This document shows positions 6,385-16,786 of a stretch of DNA of 64,000 nucleotides, piece by piece. The DNA is from Paludibacteraceae bacterium (lineage in GTDB: Bacteria > Bacteroidota > Bacteroidia > Bacteroidales > Paludibacteraceae). Numbering within the stretch: position 1 is the first letter of the stretch; each line of letters starts with the position of its first letter. The stretch is from contig JAFPXH010000003.1 of the NCBI GenBank assembly GCA_017394705.1, positions 1 to 64,000 of the forward strand. The letters run 5' to 3'. The notes below the pieces were generated by a model. The model searched no databases, was not told the DNA's origin, and saw only the letters and a program-made list of their open reading frames with translations. A program made the position numbers and the translations under genes.

Positions 6385-6819
6385 ATGAGACACATGATTA
6401 TGATAGCGCTCTTGGCGCTGACGACAAGCGCAAGTGCGCAGTTAAACACTATTTTAGGGGACTGGAAAACCGTAGATGACAAAACAGGCGAACAGCGCTC
6501 TGTCGTTACTATCTATAAAGGCTCTGACGGCCTGTACTACGGTAAGATTAGTAAACTGCTGATGTACACGGAGTTGGACTTAAAATGCGACAAATGTCAA
6601 GGCGAAGACCATAACGCGCCTATTGAAGGCCTGGTTATTATCCGCGGCCTATCGTACAACAAGGAGAAAAACCAGTTGGAGGGCGGACGTGTGCTGGACC
6701 CGGAGTCCGGTAAGTTCTACTACGGCAAGATATACCCCAAAGACGGCAAGTTAATCCTCCGCGGTTCACTGGACAAACGCGGTTTGCTGGGACGTAACCA
6801 AACATGGATTCGCAAATGA
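6385..6819 (+). CDS. Secreted DUF2147 family protein
   Basis: A 144-residue protein with a signal peptide (MRHMIMIALLALTTSASA, cleavage near residue 19) followed by the DUF2147 fold: GDWKTVDDKTGEQRSVVTIY, a CDKCQGE pair, a LVIIRGL strand and a closing GRNQTWIRK. The domain is a small beta-barrel found in the periplasm of many proteobacteria and Bacteroidota; its function is unknown. I chose the ATG at 6385 because it gives a normal signal peptide and sits a short distance from the promoter. Its stop overlaps the rdgB start by four bases. Confidence 0.85.
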   Translation: MRHMIMIALLALTTSASAQLNTILGDWKTVDDKTGEQRSVVTIYKGSDGLYYGKISKLLMYTELDLKCDKCQGEDHNAPIEGLVIIRGLSYNKEKNQLEGGRVLDPESGKFYYGKIYPKDGKLILRGSLDKRGLLGRNQTWIRK

Positions 6820-7472
6820 GACTTGTTTTTGCATCTAATAATGCGCATAAGTTAAGCGAAGTGCGGGCCATCATGCCGGCTGATGTAACCGTGCTCAGTC
6901 TGCGCGATATAGGTTTTGAAGCCGAGATAGATGAGACAGGCTCCACACTGGAGGAGAACAGTTTGATCAAAGCCCAAACGGTATGGGACTTTATCAATGA
7001 CGGATTAGAGGTTGACGGGGTGTTTGCCGACGACACCGGCCTGGAGATAGATGTATTAGGCGGCGAACCGGGGGTCTATACCGCACGATGGTACACCCAT
7101 GAACCTACCCTAACCCTCCCTATGGGGAAGGGAGTAACAGAGGAAATGATGAACTTCCAATGTAATCGCGCCAAAGCCCTCCGTGAACTGGAGGGCAAAG
7201 AGGACCGCGGTTGTCAATTCCGCACCGTGATTACATTGATTAAATCAAACCCCACCCTCCCGAAAGAGAAAGAGATTATTCAAGTGGAAGGTGTCGTACG
7301 TGGGCATATAACGACCGAAGAACACGGTACAGGCGGATTCGGTTACGACCCGATATTCATTCCGGAAGGTTACGACAAGACATTCGGCGAACTGCCGGCA
7401 GAGATAAAAAATCACATCAGTCATCGCGCACGCGCGTTGGAAGAACTGGTGAAGGTGTTACAGAATTTATGA
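6816..7472 (+). CDS. rdgB: XTP/dITP diphosphatase (Ham1/RdgB)
   Basis: Hydrolyses non-canonical purine triphosphates (ITP, XTP) to the monophosphate, keeping them out of DNA and RNA. Family marks: the start RLVFASNNAHKLSEV, DDTGLEID, GxPGVYTARW-like segment, and the closing TGGFGYDPIF and SHRARAL. The 218 residues exceed the usual 190-200; the excess is two repeat-derived insertions, PTLTLPMGKGV (7104-7134) and NPTLPKEKE (7246-7274), both from the C-rich hairpin repeat. I chose the ATG at 6816, overlapping the upstream stop, over one at 6804. The next start overlaps this stop. Confidence 0.93.
   Translation: MRLVFASNNAHKLSEVRAIMPADVTVLSLRDIGFEAEIDETGSTLEENSLIKAQTVWDFINDGLEVDGVFADDTGLEIDVLGGEPGVYTARWYTHEPTLTLPMGKGVTEEMMNFQCNRAKALRELEGKEDRGCQFRTVITLIKSNPTLPKEKEIIQVEGVVRGHITTEEHGTGGFGYDPIFIPEGYDKTFGELPAEIKNHISHRARALEELVKVLQNL
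7104..7134 (+). repeat. C-rich hairpin repeat inserted in rdgB
   Basis: Reads CCTACCC, TAACCCTCCC, TATGGGG, AAGGGAG. It matches the hairpin repeat used as a terminator at 3012 and 23499, but here it is translated in frame. A degraded second copy lies at 7246-7274. Confidence 0.65.
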
Positions 7473-10400
7473 AATCAGGCAGATTTATATCCGTTTTATG
7501 TTTGTTGAGCACGCTCGTTCTGTCAGTTCGAGCGCAACAATGGAGTTCGCATTTCGCGTATAACAACGTCACGCAGATCGCCATGACGCCCGACCGCGTC
7601 TATGCCGTTTCGGACGGCAGCCTCTTCAGCGTGGACAAGCAATCGGAGAAAATACAGATTTATAACCGTCAGTCGGGTTTGCATGGCACGAATATCACGT
7701 GCATCGCTTATGATGAAGTTTCCAAAACATTGATTATCGCTTACGAAGCCGGGCGACTGGATATGCTCACCCCGTACGGAGTGCAGTATATCGGCGACCT
7801 ATATGACAAAGATATGATGGAGGAAAAGACGGTGTATAACATCACCATTCACGGTCGCACCGCTTATCTCGCCACCCACTACGGCGTACAGACTTTTGAC
7901 CTGCGCGAACGGAAATTAGTGGACAGTTACTGGCTTCGCCCTAACGGCGAAGTGACGCCTATCAAAGATATACTTATCGCCAATGACAGTATTTACGCTT
8001 TCAGCGACGACAGCCTCTATTGCGCTGATTTACACGATAATATAGTAGATTATCATTTCTGGAATCGCGAACCACGCTCATCCCGCATCCAGCCGGATAG
8101 CAATAAAGGCGTGCGCTATGAGGATGCTTCGGGCGTATGGATGGCCGGCAATACGGAAGGTATCGTGCGCGAGATGATGACGGAACGCGCGACCTATAAA
8201 CCGGAAGGACCGCTGAGTAATATCCCTTACCGTCTGCATTGGGCGCAAGGACGCTTGTTTGTACTGCAAGGCGGGCGATGGGCCAACCAATACTTCCGCC
8301 CGGGCGTAGTGATGATTTACGACGGAGAGCATTGGACGAATATCCCGAAAGACTCCATCAGCAAAAAGGTAGAGGGACCTGTTGAAGACTTCATGAATGT
8401 TGCAGTCGATCCTGGCGACAAGAACCATTTCTTCGTCACCAGTTACGGTACCGGTCTATATGAGTTCCGCAACAATACCATCGTCAAGAAATATCTGCCG
8501 GCGGAGGATAACACGTTAGGTGCTGCAGACCCGAATATTCAACGCTATACCCGTCTAGATGGCGCCCAATATGACAGTCAAGGTAATCTGTGGCTACTAT
8601 GCGGCGGCGCAGTGCAGTACCCGCTCGTTTGCCTGGACGCAGAAGGTCAATGGCACGGTATTCCGGTGAAGAACAAGAATACCCTTCTCCCGTTGCACAC
8701 ATCTACCGGTTTAGTAGTGGACCACTCGGATGCCAACCTGAAATGGATGGCAACCGCAAGGAGTAATACCTGTCTAGCTCTGCTGGACGATAATGGCACT
8801 CCCTTCGATGCCACGGACGATAAGACAATCGTTCGTAATAGTTGGACTACCGAAGAAGGACAAGAGGTTACTGTCGATAACATCTTTGCAATGACGCAGA
8901 GTTCGGATGGCAGTATCTGGATGGGAACCAATAAAGGCCTTGTGATCATCCGTTCCGGCCGCAACTATCTGTACTCTGACTTATGCGAACGTCCCCGGTT
9001 AGTGGACCACAACGGAGAGAATCCGATGACCAGTCTGACGGTCAACGCGCTATGCGAAGACAAGAATGGTAATATATGGGTAGGAACCAATTCGCTGGGT
9101 ATCTATGTACTGAACAGCGATGCCACCGCCATCCTCGCGCAATTCACCACCGACAACTCGTCAATGCCGTCGAATACCATTCTCTCCCTCGCTTGCAGCG
9201 ACCAAGGAGTGATGTATATCGGTACCGCAGGCGGATTGGTAGAGTTTAACCCGAATGATATTCCATCGCATGCCTACTCGTTCACGGACGAGTCAAACCT
9301 CAACCCGGGCGCGATGCAACAATGGAGACTGCACAACTCCTATTATAATCCAGAGAAAGTAGTGGCAACGCCTTCACGCGTCTATGCGTTGGCGAGCGGG
9401 GCACTTTTCTATGCAGACCGAGAAACGGACCAATTGGTATATCTGAGTAAAGCAACGGGACTCAAGGGCAGTTCCATCAGACACATTGAATATGATGGTT
9501 CTACCCACCAACTCATCATCGCCTATACAGACGGACGAATAAACCTGCTTTCGGATGACGATGAGGTACGACAGATGCCGGATGTGCACATGAAGGCCGG
9601 TTCTATAGCCGTAGGAATCAACAATATCTCCGTCGGGAAGAAACACTCGTATCTCGCGATGACTTTCGGTATTCTGGCCATCAATACTAAAAAAGCCGAA
9701 GTGAGCGACACCTATTATATCGGCGAGGATGCCAAAGATGTAGATGTGCAGTTCGTGATGGAGAACAACGACTCTCTGTATGCTTTCGCAGACGGCTTTT
9801 TGTACAGCGCCGCATTGAGCGACAACCTGGCGGACTACGTCTATTGGCATAAAACCGCTATGCCGGAAGGAACGATACAGAATGCGTTTGTATATCGCCA
9901 GGAACTCTATATGCTCCTCCAGAACCGTATTTACCGATACCATGATTATCAATGGCAGCAATGCATGGATAATTTCTTCCATTGGATACACGCGTCCGAA
10001 GACCAACTTCTCGGTTATGCGGAGGGACAAGGTTTGTTCCGCATCACAGATGATTTCCGCATAGAGCGATTGAATTATAATTACTCGTTCAACGACGTCG
10101 TCAAATCGCAAGGAGAATTATGGGGAGCCGAAGTTGGATGGGGACTGATACGTATGGGCGCTAACGGAGATGATTATTTCCATACCGAGGGATCCAACAG
10201 CAACTCCGGCTATTTCCTCTGTGCGGCGCATGACCGTATCTATGCCGCTAACGGAGGTCGCTGGAGCTCCGAATACGCGAATCCTCTCCAATTAAACATC
10301 TTCGACGGTCAAGCATGGAAAGGCTATAACTGGTGGGATGTATCATCCGTCATAGGTGGCAATATAGCCCAAGATCCCGTTCGGATTGCTGTCGATCCCA

Positions 10401-11539
10401 AAGACCCCGGACATTTCTTTGTGGCCACCTATACCGTAGGAGTGCTTGAATTCCGCAATTATGCCGCTTATGCGCATTATTGGAGTCAAAATAGTACCAT
10501 CAAAGAGGCCCGCGAAGATTATAACCCGTATTTATACACCCGTACGGACGGCGCAATGATAGACGACAAGGGTAATTTCTGGGTACTTAATGCAACCTAC
10601 CTGGGCTATCCTGTACACGTAATGACACCGGACGGACAATGGCACGCATTGGCGCTTCAGGACGGGAATAAGCTGCTAACCCTTATTACACCGTCAGGCA
10701 TCTGGACCGACCGGCGTAATAGCAAACGCAAATGGTTCATCGACCAACGTTCTGATGCCGGCGTGATTCTAATGGACGATAATGGCACTCCGGCCAATGG
10801 CAACGACGATAAGTGTATCAAACGCTCCACCTTTGTGGACCAAAACGGCAATACGTTAATGCCGGCCGTTATCAGATGTCTGGAGCAAGACCATAATAAC
10901 CGCATATGGATAGGTACCCAGAACGGTATCATCCTCATCCCTGCAGCGACTGATTTCTTCACCAGCAACGCCTGCCGGCGTATTATCGTTCCGCGTAACG
11001 ACGGTACAGGTTTGGGCGATTATCTGTTAGGCGACGAACAGGTTAACTGCATGGCTGTCGATGGAGGCAACCGTATGTGGATAGGTACCGCCAATTCGGG
11101 TCTGTACCTCATTGAAGACGACACAATTACCGTGGCGCATTTCACGGAAGACAATTCCTTGCTGCCCTCGAATAACGTGCTTTCCTTGGCCATCATGCCT
11201 ACAACGGGAGAAGTATTCGTCGGCACGGACAAAGGTATTGCTTCATACCGCAGTGACGCGAGTGAGCCCAAAGAGAATATGAGCGGTGCGTACGCCTACC
11301 CCAACCCCGTGCGCCCGGATTATGGCGGTATGATCAGCGTTACCGGCCTGATGGACAATTCGGTAGTGAATATCGTGGATGCGGGTGGCAATCTCGTATG
11401 CAAGACACGCAGCCATGGTGGCACAGCGGTCTGGGGCGGCAAATTACCGGACGGTCGACGCGCTACACCAGGTGTTTATACAGCCCTTTGTAACGCCGAA
11501 GGCGGCCACGCGGCGGTGAAGATTCTAGTAGTACGCTGA
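7469..11539 (+). CDS. Double-length PorZ-like beta-propeller protein
   Basis: A 1356-residue secreted protein. After a signal peptide (to about residue 22) it holds two homologous halves, about 24-610 and 618-1270, each opening with a WSSHFAYNN-like or WRLHNSYYN-like strand and each containing two-component-regulator-type propeller blades (IWMGTNKGL, IWVGTNSLG, MWIGTANSG). The end (YAYPNPVRP to KILVVR) is a beta-sandwich/T9SS-type C-terminal domain. PorZ of Porphyromonas, part of the T9SS attachment complex, has two propellers and about 780 residues, so here the two-propeller unit appears tandemly duplicated. It is translationally coupled to rdgB and to the phosphoethanolamine transferase gene. 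Role in protein anchoring at the cell surface is inferred from PorZ. Confidence 0.8.
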   Translation: MKSGRFISVLCLLSTLVLSVRAQQWSSHFAYNNVTQIAMTPDRVYAVSDGSLFSVDKQSEKIQIYNRQSGLHGTNITCIAYDEVSKTLIIAYEAGRLDMLTPYGVQYIGDLYDKDMMEEKTVYNITIHGRTAYLATHYGVQTFDLRERKLVDSYWLRPNGEVTPIKDILIANDSIYAFSDDSLYCADLHDNIVDYHFWNREPRSSRIQPDSNKGVRYEDASGVWMAGNTEGIVREMMTERATYKPEGPLSNIPYRLHWAQGRLFVLQGGRWANQYFRPGVVMIYDGEHWTNIPKDSISKKVEGPVEDFMNVAVDPGDKNHFFVTSYGTGLYEFRNNTIVKKYLPAEDNTLGAADPNIQRYTRLDGAQYDSQGNLWLLCGGAVQYPLVCLDAEGQWHGIPVKNKNTLLPLHTSTGLVVDHSDANLKWMATARSNTCLALLDDNGTPFDATDDKTIVRNSWTTEEGQEVTVDNIFAMTQSSDGSIWMGTNKGLVIIRSGRNYLYSDLCERPRLVDHNGENPMTSLTVNALCEDKNGNIWVGTNSLGIYVLNSDATAILAQFTTDNSSMPSNTILSLACSDQGVMYIGTAGGLVEFNPNDIPSHAYSFTDESNLNPGAMQQWRLHNSYYNPEKVVATPSRVYALASGALFYADRETDQLVYLSKATGLKGSSIRHIEYDGSTHQLIIAYTDGRINLLSDDDEVRQMPDVHMKAGSIAVGINNISVGKKHSYLAMTFGILAINTKKAEVSDTYYIGEDAKDVDVQFVMENNDSLYAFADGFLYSAALSDNLADYVYWHKTAMPEGTIQNAFVYRQELYMLLQNRIYRYHDYQWQQCMDNFFHWIHASEDQLLGYAEGQGLFRITDDFRIERLNYNYSFNDVVKSQGELWGAEVGWGLIRMGANGDDYFHTEGSNSNSGYFLCAAHDRIYAANGGRWSSEYANPLQLNIFDGQAWKGYNWWDVSSVIGGNIAQDPVRIAVDPKDPGHFFVATYTVGVLEFRNYAAYAHYWSQNSTIKEAREDYNPYLYTRTDGAMIDDKGNFWVLNATYLGYPVHVMTPDGQWHALALQDGNKLLTLITPSGIWTDRRNSKRKWFIDQRSDAGVILMDDNGTPANGNDDKCIKRSTFVDQNGNTLMPAVIRCLEQDHNNRIWIGTQNGIILIPAATDFFTSNACRRIIVPRNDGTGLGDYLLGDEQVNCMAVDGGNRMWIGTANSGLYLIEDDTITVAHFTEDNSLLPSNNVLSLAIMPTTGEVFVGTDKGIASYRSDASEPKENMSGAYAYPNPVRPDYGGMISVTGLMDNSVVNIVDAGGNLVCKTRSHGGTAVWGGKLPDGRRATPGVYTALCNAEGGHAAVKILVVR

Positions 11540-13212
11540 TGTCGGGAAAAGCGAAATATATACTCCGTATAGCGGCACTGTTTGCATTGCTTCTTATTCC
11601 TATCTTTTATGCTTTAGTCACCGCTATAGACCTTGAGCATGCTTGGATTAAGAAAATTGCATATCTGACAGTAGTCATCGTTATGCTGTTTCTGCCAGCG
11701 CTCATACTAAAAGCACGCACATACTTTATCGTTGAGGGTGTTTTCAATTTTTTCTTTTTCCCCATTGATATAGTCAGCTTATATCTTAATAGACAGTCTG
11801 CTTCTGTGCCATTCGTGCAGAATATACTGCATACGGACTTTCACGAGTCATTGGAATTGCTAATATCCATATGGCCACTCTGTCTATGCGTGGTAGCACT
11901 ATGGCTCCTTTATTTTATACTTGCAGTGGGTGTGGAGAACCACTATCTTATCTCAGGGAGGGGACGGAAAATAATTGCTATAAGCGCCATATGTATGGCC
12001 TTAATCGGGTATGGTACGATGGTCGTTTATCAAAAAAGAGTATATCCCTCCAAGCCCGGAAAGATTGTCATGAAGGATGCAGTGGACTTGGTCTGGATGA
12101 AACTCTATAAGATTTATCCATATAACTTGTATATGGATCTGGCAGACATCATCCAGAGTCACCGTCAACAACGGCAAATGCAGGTAGCATTAGATGATTT
12201 CCGCTTTGGTATTAAACCGTGCAAACAAGACTCTCCATCACTATATATTCTTGTGATTGGCGAGGCAGCGCGCTATGATCATTGGAGTCTTAACGGATAT
12301 GCGAGAGAGACCAGTCCTCGACTGCGCCAACGAATCGGATTGATTAGTTTCGACAGCGTTTATGCACAAGCGAACCTGACAAGTTATTCCTTACCGCTCA
12401 TTATCACTCGAGCGACTGCGAGAAATGCAGACTTGGCATACCGAGAGAAGACACTCCCAGAAGCCTTTCGGGAAGCCGGTTTCTATGCCGGATTGATTAC
12501 TCAACAGCCACCATCTTCTCTTGTTAGCCGTAGTATGAATGCGTGTGACATGCATTCATACCATGCGGAGAACGTGGATATAGCGGGTCATTATGATGCA
12601 CAAATGATAGATCCTCTTCGTGCGCACATACAAGACACTATGCAATTCTTTCTATTGCACTCACTCGGGTGCCATTTTCGATATGAGTTGCGTTATCCGG
12701 CGTCATTTGCATGCTTCCAACCGGTAATAGGGAACACAAGCGGTTATGCTATGATTGCTAAGGAAAATAAAGAACCTTTAATAAATGCCTATGACAATGC
12801 TATCCTATATACTGACTATTTCTTGAACGAGCTGATTGCTTATGCCGATAGTTTGAATCGTCCGGCAGTAGTGCTGTATATTTCTGACCATGGCGAGAGT
12901 TTCTGGGATGACGAGCGCAACTTGTCTTTACATGGTTCATATGTCCTCTCAGAGTATGAATACCATGTGCCTATGTTCATCTGGTATTCTAACGAGTATG
13001 CCGCTCTTTATCCGGACAAAGTGAAAATTTTGCAACAAAATAAAACTACACCTATATCCTCAGATGTAGTCTTTTATTCAATGCTTGATTTGGCTGGAAT
13101 ACCAGACATAGTCGATTCTACACGTTCAATCTGTTCTCCCTTCTTGTCCTCGATGGATACTATATATGTACATTCTGGATCCGGCGAGATAGTCCCAATG
13201 GCTATTCACTAA
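11539..13212 (+). CDS. Phosphoethanolamine transferase, EptA/sulfatase family
   Basis: Transfers phosphoethanolamine from phosphatidylethanolamine to lipid A or another surface glycan. Five N-terminal membrane helices (within residues 8-170) are followed by a periplasmic alkaline-phosphatase-like domain with [20 protein letters not shown] (about 240) and YISDHGES (about 448), which supply the metal ligands; the family's usual GESxR is GEAAR here. The catalytic Thr should lie in the [14 protein letters not shown] region. The ATG overlaps the stop of the PorZ-like gene. PorZ binds anionic LPS in Porphyromonas, so coupling to an LPS-modifying enzyme makes sense. It converges on folE with a four-base overlap of the two reading frames. 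Confidence 0.85.
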   Translation: MSGKAKYILRIAALFALLLIPIFYALVTAIDLEHAWIKKIAYLTVVIVMLFLPALILKARTYFIVEGVFNFFFFPIDIVSLYLNRQSASVPFVQNILHTDFHESLELLISIWPLCLCVVALWLLYFILAVGVENHYLISGRGRKIIAISAICMALIGYGTMVVYQKRVYPSKPGKIVMKDAVDLVWMKLYKIYPYNLYMDLADIIQSHRQQRQMQVALDDFRFGIKPCKQDSPSLYILVIGEAARYDHWSLNGYARETSPRLRQRIGLISFDSVYAQANLTSYSLPLIITRATARNADLAYREKTLPEAFREAGFYAGLITQQPPSSLVSRSMNACDMHSYHAENVDIAGHYDAQMIDPLRAHIQDTMQFFLLHSLGCHFRYELRYPASFACFQPVIGNTSGYAMIAKENKEPLINAYDNAILYTDYFLNELIAYADSLNRPAVVLYISDHGESFWDDERNLSLHGSYVLSEYEYHVPMFIWYSNEYAALYPDKVKILQQNKTTPISSDVVFYSMLDLAGIPDIVDSTRSICSPFLSSMDTIYVHSGSGEIVPMAIH

Positions 13213-13793
13213 TTCCGTATTAGTTTCATGAACTCTTCGCGGGTTTTGGCCTGATTGAAGACGCCTGTGAAATCGGAGGTAACCGTCATAGCGTGTTGTT
13301 TCTGCACGCCCCTCATCTGCATACAAAGGTGCTCTGCCTCAATGACAACCATCACCCCTAACGGGTCGAGGGTTTTCTGGATACATTCTTTGATTTGCGT
13401 TGTGAGGCGCTCTTGCACTTGTAGTCTGCGGGCATAAACATCTACCACGCGGGCTATCTTACTGAGCCCTGTAATGCGCCCGTTAGGGATATACGCCACA
13501 TGCACTTTACCAAAGAAAGGTAACATATGATGCTCGCAAAGCGAATAGAAATCAATATCTTTGACGACTACCATTTGGCGATAGTCTTCCTCGAAGAGGG
13601 CGGAACGCAAGATAGCCTCCGGATCTTCGTTATAGCCTTTGCAAAGGAATTGGAGTGCTTTTCCCACACGGTGCGGAGTCTTTTGCAATCCCTCGCGCTG
13701 AGGGTTTTCTCCTATTTGACGCAATGACTCCTCTACCGATTTAGCGATGGCTTCCGTCACCTCCGGATTACTATGAAACTCTTGTAAATCCAT
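13209..13793 (-). CDS. folE: GTP cyclohydrolase I
   Basis: Converts GTP to dihydroneopterin triphosphate, the first step of folate synthesis. The 194 residues carry the zinc site CEHH (C86, H89) with the third ligand in [10 protein letters not shown] near 157, and the family block [10 protein letters not shown]. The length is normal. The start overlaps the stop of the SPOR-domain gene by one base, and the gene is the last of a minus-strand series that begins with the LOG gene. Confidence 0.96.
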   Translation of the reverse strand: MDLQEFHSNPEVTEAIAKSVEESLRQIGENPQREGLQKTPHRVGKALQFLCKGYNEDPEAILRSALFEEDYRQMVVVKDIDFYSLCEHHMLPFFGKVHVAYIPNGRITGLSKIARVVDVYARRLQVQERLTTQIKECIQKTLDPLGVMVVIEAEHLCMQMRGVQKQHAMTVTSDFTGVFNQAKTREEFMKLIRN

Positions 13794-14239
13794 TATTGCA
13801 GCACTTTGATTTTATCGCGGACTATATATGTGTCACCTATCATTGCCGGGTAAGCCTCCACGAATTGTTTCTTATACTCCTTAGCCTCGTCGTATGTCCG
13901 GAAATCACCCAAACGCACTTTCCAGAAGGGCGGTAAGTACTGTACATAAATAGTATGCTCAATTTTATCCTTTAACTTACTCTCCAAGTCCAGCGCTTCG
14001 CTCTTCGCAACTTGTTGCTGATTAGAAGAATAAATCTGCACACGATAGCCATCTATCTCTATCATCTCTCTCGAGCCGTTCATCGCCTCATCCAGCAGCA
14101 CACCGACAGCGGAGTCTTGCAACACTTCCACCCCGGGCATTGAATCCAACAGGTTGGGGCGAACAGCAATCGAGTCCTCCGCCCATATACCTATAGAAAT
14201 CAGTACACCGAATACTATAATCCACAGTTTTTTCATCAT
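13793..14239 (-). CDS. Secreted SPOR-domain protein
   Basis: A 148-residue protein starting [20 protein letters not shown], a signal peptide or anchor, followed by a linker and a SPOR domain from about residue 70 ([19 protein letters not shown] to the end). SPOR domains bind denuded glycan of septal peptidoglycan. The domain shows the expected [13 protein letters not shown] core. A longer frame extends upstream to 14461 but overlaps the nucleoside kinase gene and lacks a signal peptide, so I take the inner ATG. One base overlap with folE. Confidence 0.85.
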   Translation of the reverse strand: MMKKLWIIVFGVLISIGIWAEDSIAVRPNLLDSMPGVEVLQDSAVGVLLDEAMNGSREMIEIDGYRVQIYSSNQQQVAKSEALDLESKLKDKIEHTIYVQYLPPFWKVRLGDFRTYDEAKEYKKQFVEAYPAMIGDTYIVRDKIKVLQ

Positions 14240-14279
14240 CTTATGTTTTGTCTTACGACTTCGTACAAGTATCGTGCCA

Positions 14280-15974
14280 TTAATAGCGGAAGGAACTACC
14301 ACCGACGAACTCGCGCAAGAAGGAAGTAGGCGGTATTTCTTTCTCAGGAATCGGAACAAAATACTGCAGGAACTTAAGTAATCTATGTGCCTCAGTATAT
14401 TCCTCACAGAACTTCGGCACCTCTTGCAGAATAGGCTCTGCGTGACGTTTGAGTACCGCAAACTCGAATATAAGCGCCGAGTTAAACATCACATCCGCTT
14501 CCTCCTGGAAAGGATACACCCATTTGGTCTCTCCACGTACCACACTCGGGCAACGGGCAATCGTCTCTCGCGCAGAGAAATTACGGTATTTATAGTCACG
14601 AACGATACGACGTAACAGACGGATATCTGTTGTCGGAATCCAGTTATGGTTGTCGATGTTAATTGTCGTCAGTGCCGAGACATAAATCTTATAGGTCAGA
14701 CTATGGTCTACATCCGGCAGAATGCAGGGGTTGAGAGCGTGCAGACCTTCTATAACCAATACAGAGTCTTTCTGCAGTTTCAATTTGCGGCCTTTGAACA
14801 CCCGCTCACCAATGGAGAAATCATACGTCGGCAGATCCACCTCTTTGCCCTCTAGTAAATCATGTATCTGCTGGCGGAAGAACGGCAGGTCCACTGCATT
14901 CACGTGCTCAAAATCCCATTCCCCGTTCTCGTCACGCGGTGTATCTACACGATTCACAAAATAATCGTCCATACATACCACCTCCGGTCTGATACCATTG
15001 ACGAGGAGCTGTATCTGCAAACGTTTGGAGAAAGTGGTTTTACCACTGGATGACGCACCAGAGATAAACACAATTTTCGGACGCTTCTCCGCAATAGCAT
15101 CCGCTATCTGCGCTATTTTCTTCTCGTGTAACGCCTCCGCCAGTTTAATCAAACCAAACGATTTATTCTGTTTGCAAGCGATATTAAAATCACTTACATT
15201 GTTGATTCTCAGCAGTTTATTCCATCTGTTATACTCCTGGAATATAGAGAACATCTTGTCCTGCGACACTTCGTCCTCTAAGACCGTGGGGTTATTACGA
15301 TTTGGAATGCGCAGCAACAGGCCGTCCTGGAACAGGCGTACATCGAAGACGTTGATATACCCCGAGGAAGGGAGCAGTACATTCGTATAATAATCGATAT
15401 AATCGCCCATGCGGAAATACCGGCAGTACGGATTACCGAGGGTCTCAAAGATTGAAGTCTCGTTGTTATAGCGCTCCGCGAACATCCGTATGACTTCCTT
15501 GGTCTGTTTCTCCTCCTCCGCTATCGGGCGGTCCTCCGCAATAATCTTCAGCATGCGCTCTTTGATAGCCTTCACTATTTCCAGCGTGACTACCGGCGGT
15601 TCTTTCTCCTCCCCCGGTTCGGTCGTTTTGTCCCTGCGCCACTGGAGCGTACAGTAATACCCTTTACTAATCGGATGCTCGACACGCAGGTCCATCTCCG
15701 GGAACAACTCATTCACCGCGGCACCTAAAACCATTCCCAGCGTACGCACATAGGCTCGCATTCCGCTGGGCGAACTGGCATCCAGAAACTCCACATCTTT
15801 CGGCTTATAGAGCAAGAAATTAAGGTTCTCTACTTTATAGTTCACATGCGCCGCAATAATGGGATATTTCAATTTGAATTGTAGCAACTCCTTCAATTCA
15901 ATCAATGAGATTCCACGCGGCACATCATGATAGGTGTGGGTGTTCTTGCAATAGATGGTGATGGTTGGTTCCAT
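14280..15974 (-). CDS. TGS-domain nucleoside (uridine-like) kinase
   Basis: A 564-residue protein combining an N-terminal TGS domain and a threonyl-tRNA-synthetase-like second additional domain (HPISKGYYC, about 100-110) with a C-terminal phosphoribulokinase/uridine kinase domain. The kinase part shows the P-loop GASSSGKTTFSKR near 300, CMDDYFVNR, and VIEGLHALN. Such fused kinases are common in Bacteroidota and Firmicutes and are annotated as nucleoside kinases; the natural substrate is not settled. The ATG lies 23 bases before the kdsA stop on the same strand, with a heptamer array in the gap. Confidence 0.88.
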   Translation of the reverse strand: MEPTITIYCKNTHTYHDVPRGISLIELKELLQFKLKYPIIAAHVNYKVENLNFLLYKPKDVEFLDASSPSGMRAYVRTLGMVLGAAVNELFPEMDLRVEHPISKGYYCTLQWRRDKTTEPGEEKEPPVVTLEIVKAIKERMLKIIAEDRPIAEEEKQTKEVIRMFAERYNNETSIFETLGNPYCRYFRMGDYIDYYTNVLLPSSGYINVFDVRLFQDGLLLRIPNRNNPTVLEDEVSQDKMFSIFQEYNRWNKLLRINNVSDFNIACKQNKSFGLIKLAEALHEKKIAQIADAIAEKRPKIVFISGASSSGKTTFSKRLQIQLLVNGIRPEVVCMDDYFVNRVDTPRDENGEWDFEHVNAVDLPFFRQQIHDLLEGKEVDLPTYDFSIGERVFKGRKLKLQKDSVLVIEGLHALNPCILPDVDHSLTYKIYVSALTTINIDNHNWIPTTDIRLLRRIVRDYKYRNFSARETIARCPSVVRGETKWVYPFQEEADVMFNSALIFEFAVLKRHAEPILQEVPKFCEEYTEAHRLLKFLQYFVPIPEKEIPPTSFLREFVGGSSFRY

Positions 15975-15979
15975 ATGAC

Positions 15980-16014
15980 GGTTAGCGGATTAGGGGGTTA
16001 GCGATTAGGGGTTA
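15980..16014 (-). repeat. Five-unit heptamer array at the end of kdsA
   Basis: On the plus strand GGTTAGC, GGATTAG, GGGGTTA, GCGATTA, GGGGTTA: exactly 35 bp. It supplies the last codons (LTPNR) and the stop of kdsA. Confidence 0.75.
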
Positions 16015-16783
16015 AAGCATCTATTTCTATGGCTTGTTGCAGCAGGACTTTCATATCACTCAGCCGCACTTGGTTGGCGGCATCAGAGATTGCTTTCTCG
16101 GGGTTCGGATGGGTTTCTATGAATAATCCGTCCACGCCCACAGCCAATGCCGCGCGCATCAAAGCCGGTACATAATCTCTATTCCCTCCGGTGATACCTT
16201 GCGGCGAGCCGGGTTGCTGTACTGCGTGCGTAGCATCAAAGATAACCGGGCAACCGAAGCGTCTCATCTCCACTAGAGCCGTCATATCCACGACTAATCG
16301 TCCGTATCCGAAAGATGAGCCACGCTCGGTAAGCCAAATTTTCCCTTCTTTGGCGGCTCCGGGCGCTACCTGCTCTATTTTCCCAATAGCACCACCCATA
16401 TCCCATGGCGCCATGAACTGTCCTTTCTTGACATTCACTATCTTACCTGTCTGTGCCGCCGCTTGCAGCAAGTCAGTCTGCCGGCAGAGGAAGGCCGGTA
16501 TCTGCAACACATCTGCTACATCCGCTACCGGTTCACACTGCCAACTCTCGTGCACATCTGTCAGGATAGGCAATCCGTACTGCTCTTTGACCTCTTGCAG
16601 TATTCGCAAGCCCTCGTCCAGTCCCACTCCTCGCTGAGAGGTAGAGGTGCGATTCGCTTTATCGAACGACGACTTGAAATAGAGGGTAATGCCCAAGTCA
16701 TAGCAGAGGCGTCTCAACGTCTCTGCTGTCTGCAAAACGCAGTCACGACTCTCAATGGCACAAGGCCCTGCTATCAGGAACAT
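15998..16783 (-). CDS. kdsA: 3-deoxy-8-phosphooctulonate synthase
   Basis: Condenses phosphoenolpyruvate with arabinose 5-phosphate to KDO 8-phosphate for LPS core synthesis. The 261 residues show the family blocks IAGPCAIES, FKSSFDKANRTS, LTDVHE, QIPAFLCRQTDLL, NVKKGQF and FIETHPNPEKA. The final five residues (LTPNR) and the stop are encoded by a 7-bp repeat array rather than by a conserved tail. It begins four bases before the stop region of the GH16-like gene, in one unit with the nucleoside kinase. Confidence 0.95.
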   Translation of the reverse strand: MFLIAGPCAIESRDCVLQTAETLRRLCYDLGITLYFKSSFDKANRTSTSQRGVGLDEGLRILQEVKEQYGLPILTDVHESWQCEPVADVADVLQIPAFLCRQTDLLQAAAQTGKIVNVKKGQFMAPWDMGGAIGKIEQVAPGAAKEGKIWLTERGSSFGYGRLVVDMTALVEMRRFGCPVIFDATHAVQQPGSPQGITGGNRDYVPALMRAALAVGVDGLFIETHPNPEKAISDAANQVRLSDMKVLLQQAIEIDALTPNR

Positions 16784-16786
16784 GAC

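Noticed and set aside
9374..10111. Open frame of 245 codons antisense to the PorZ-like gene
   Set aside because: Shadow of the plus-strand gene; no start signals or promoter.
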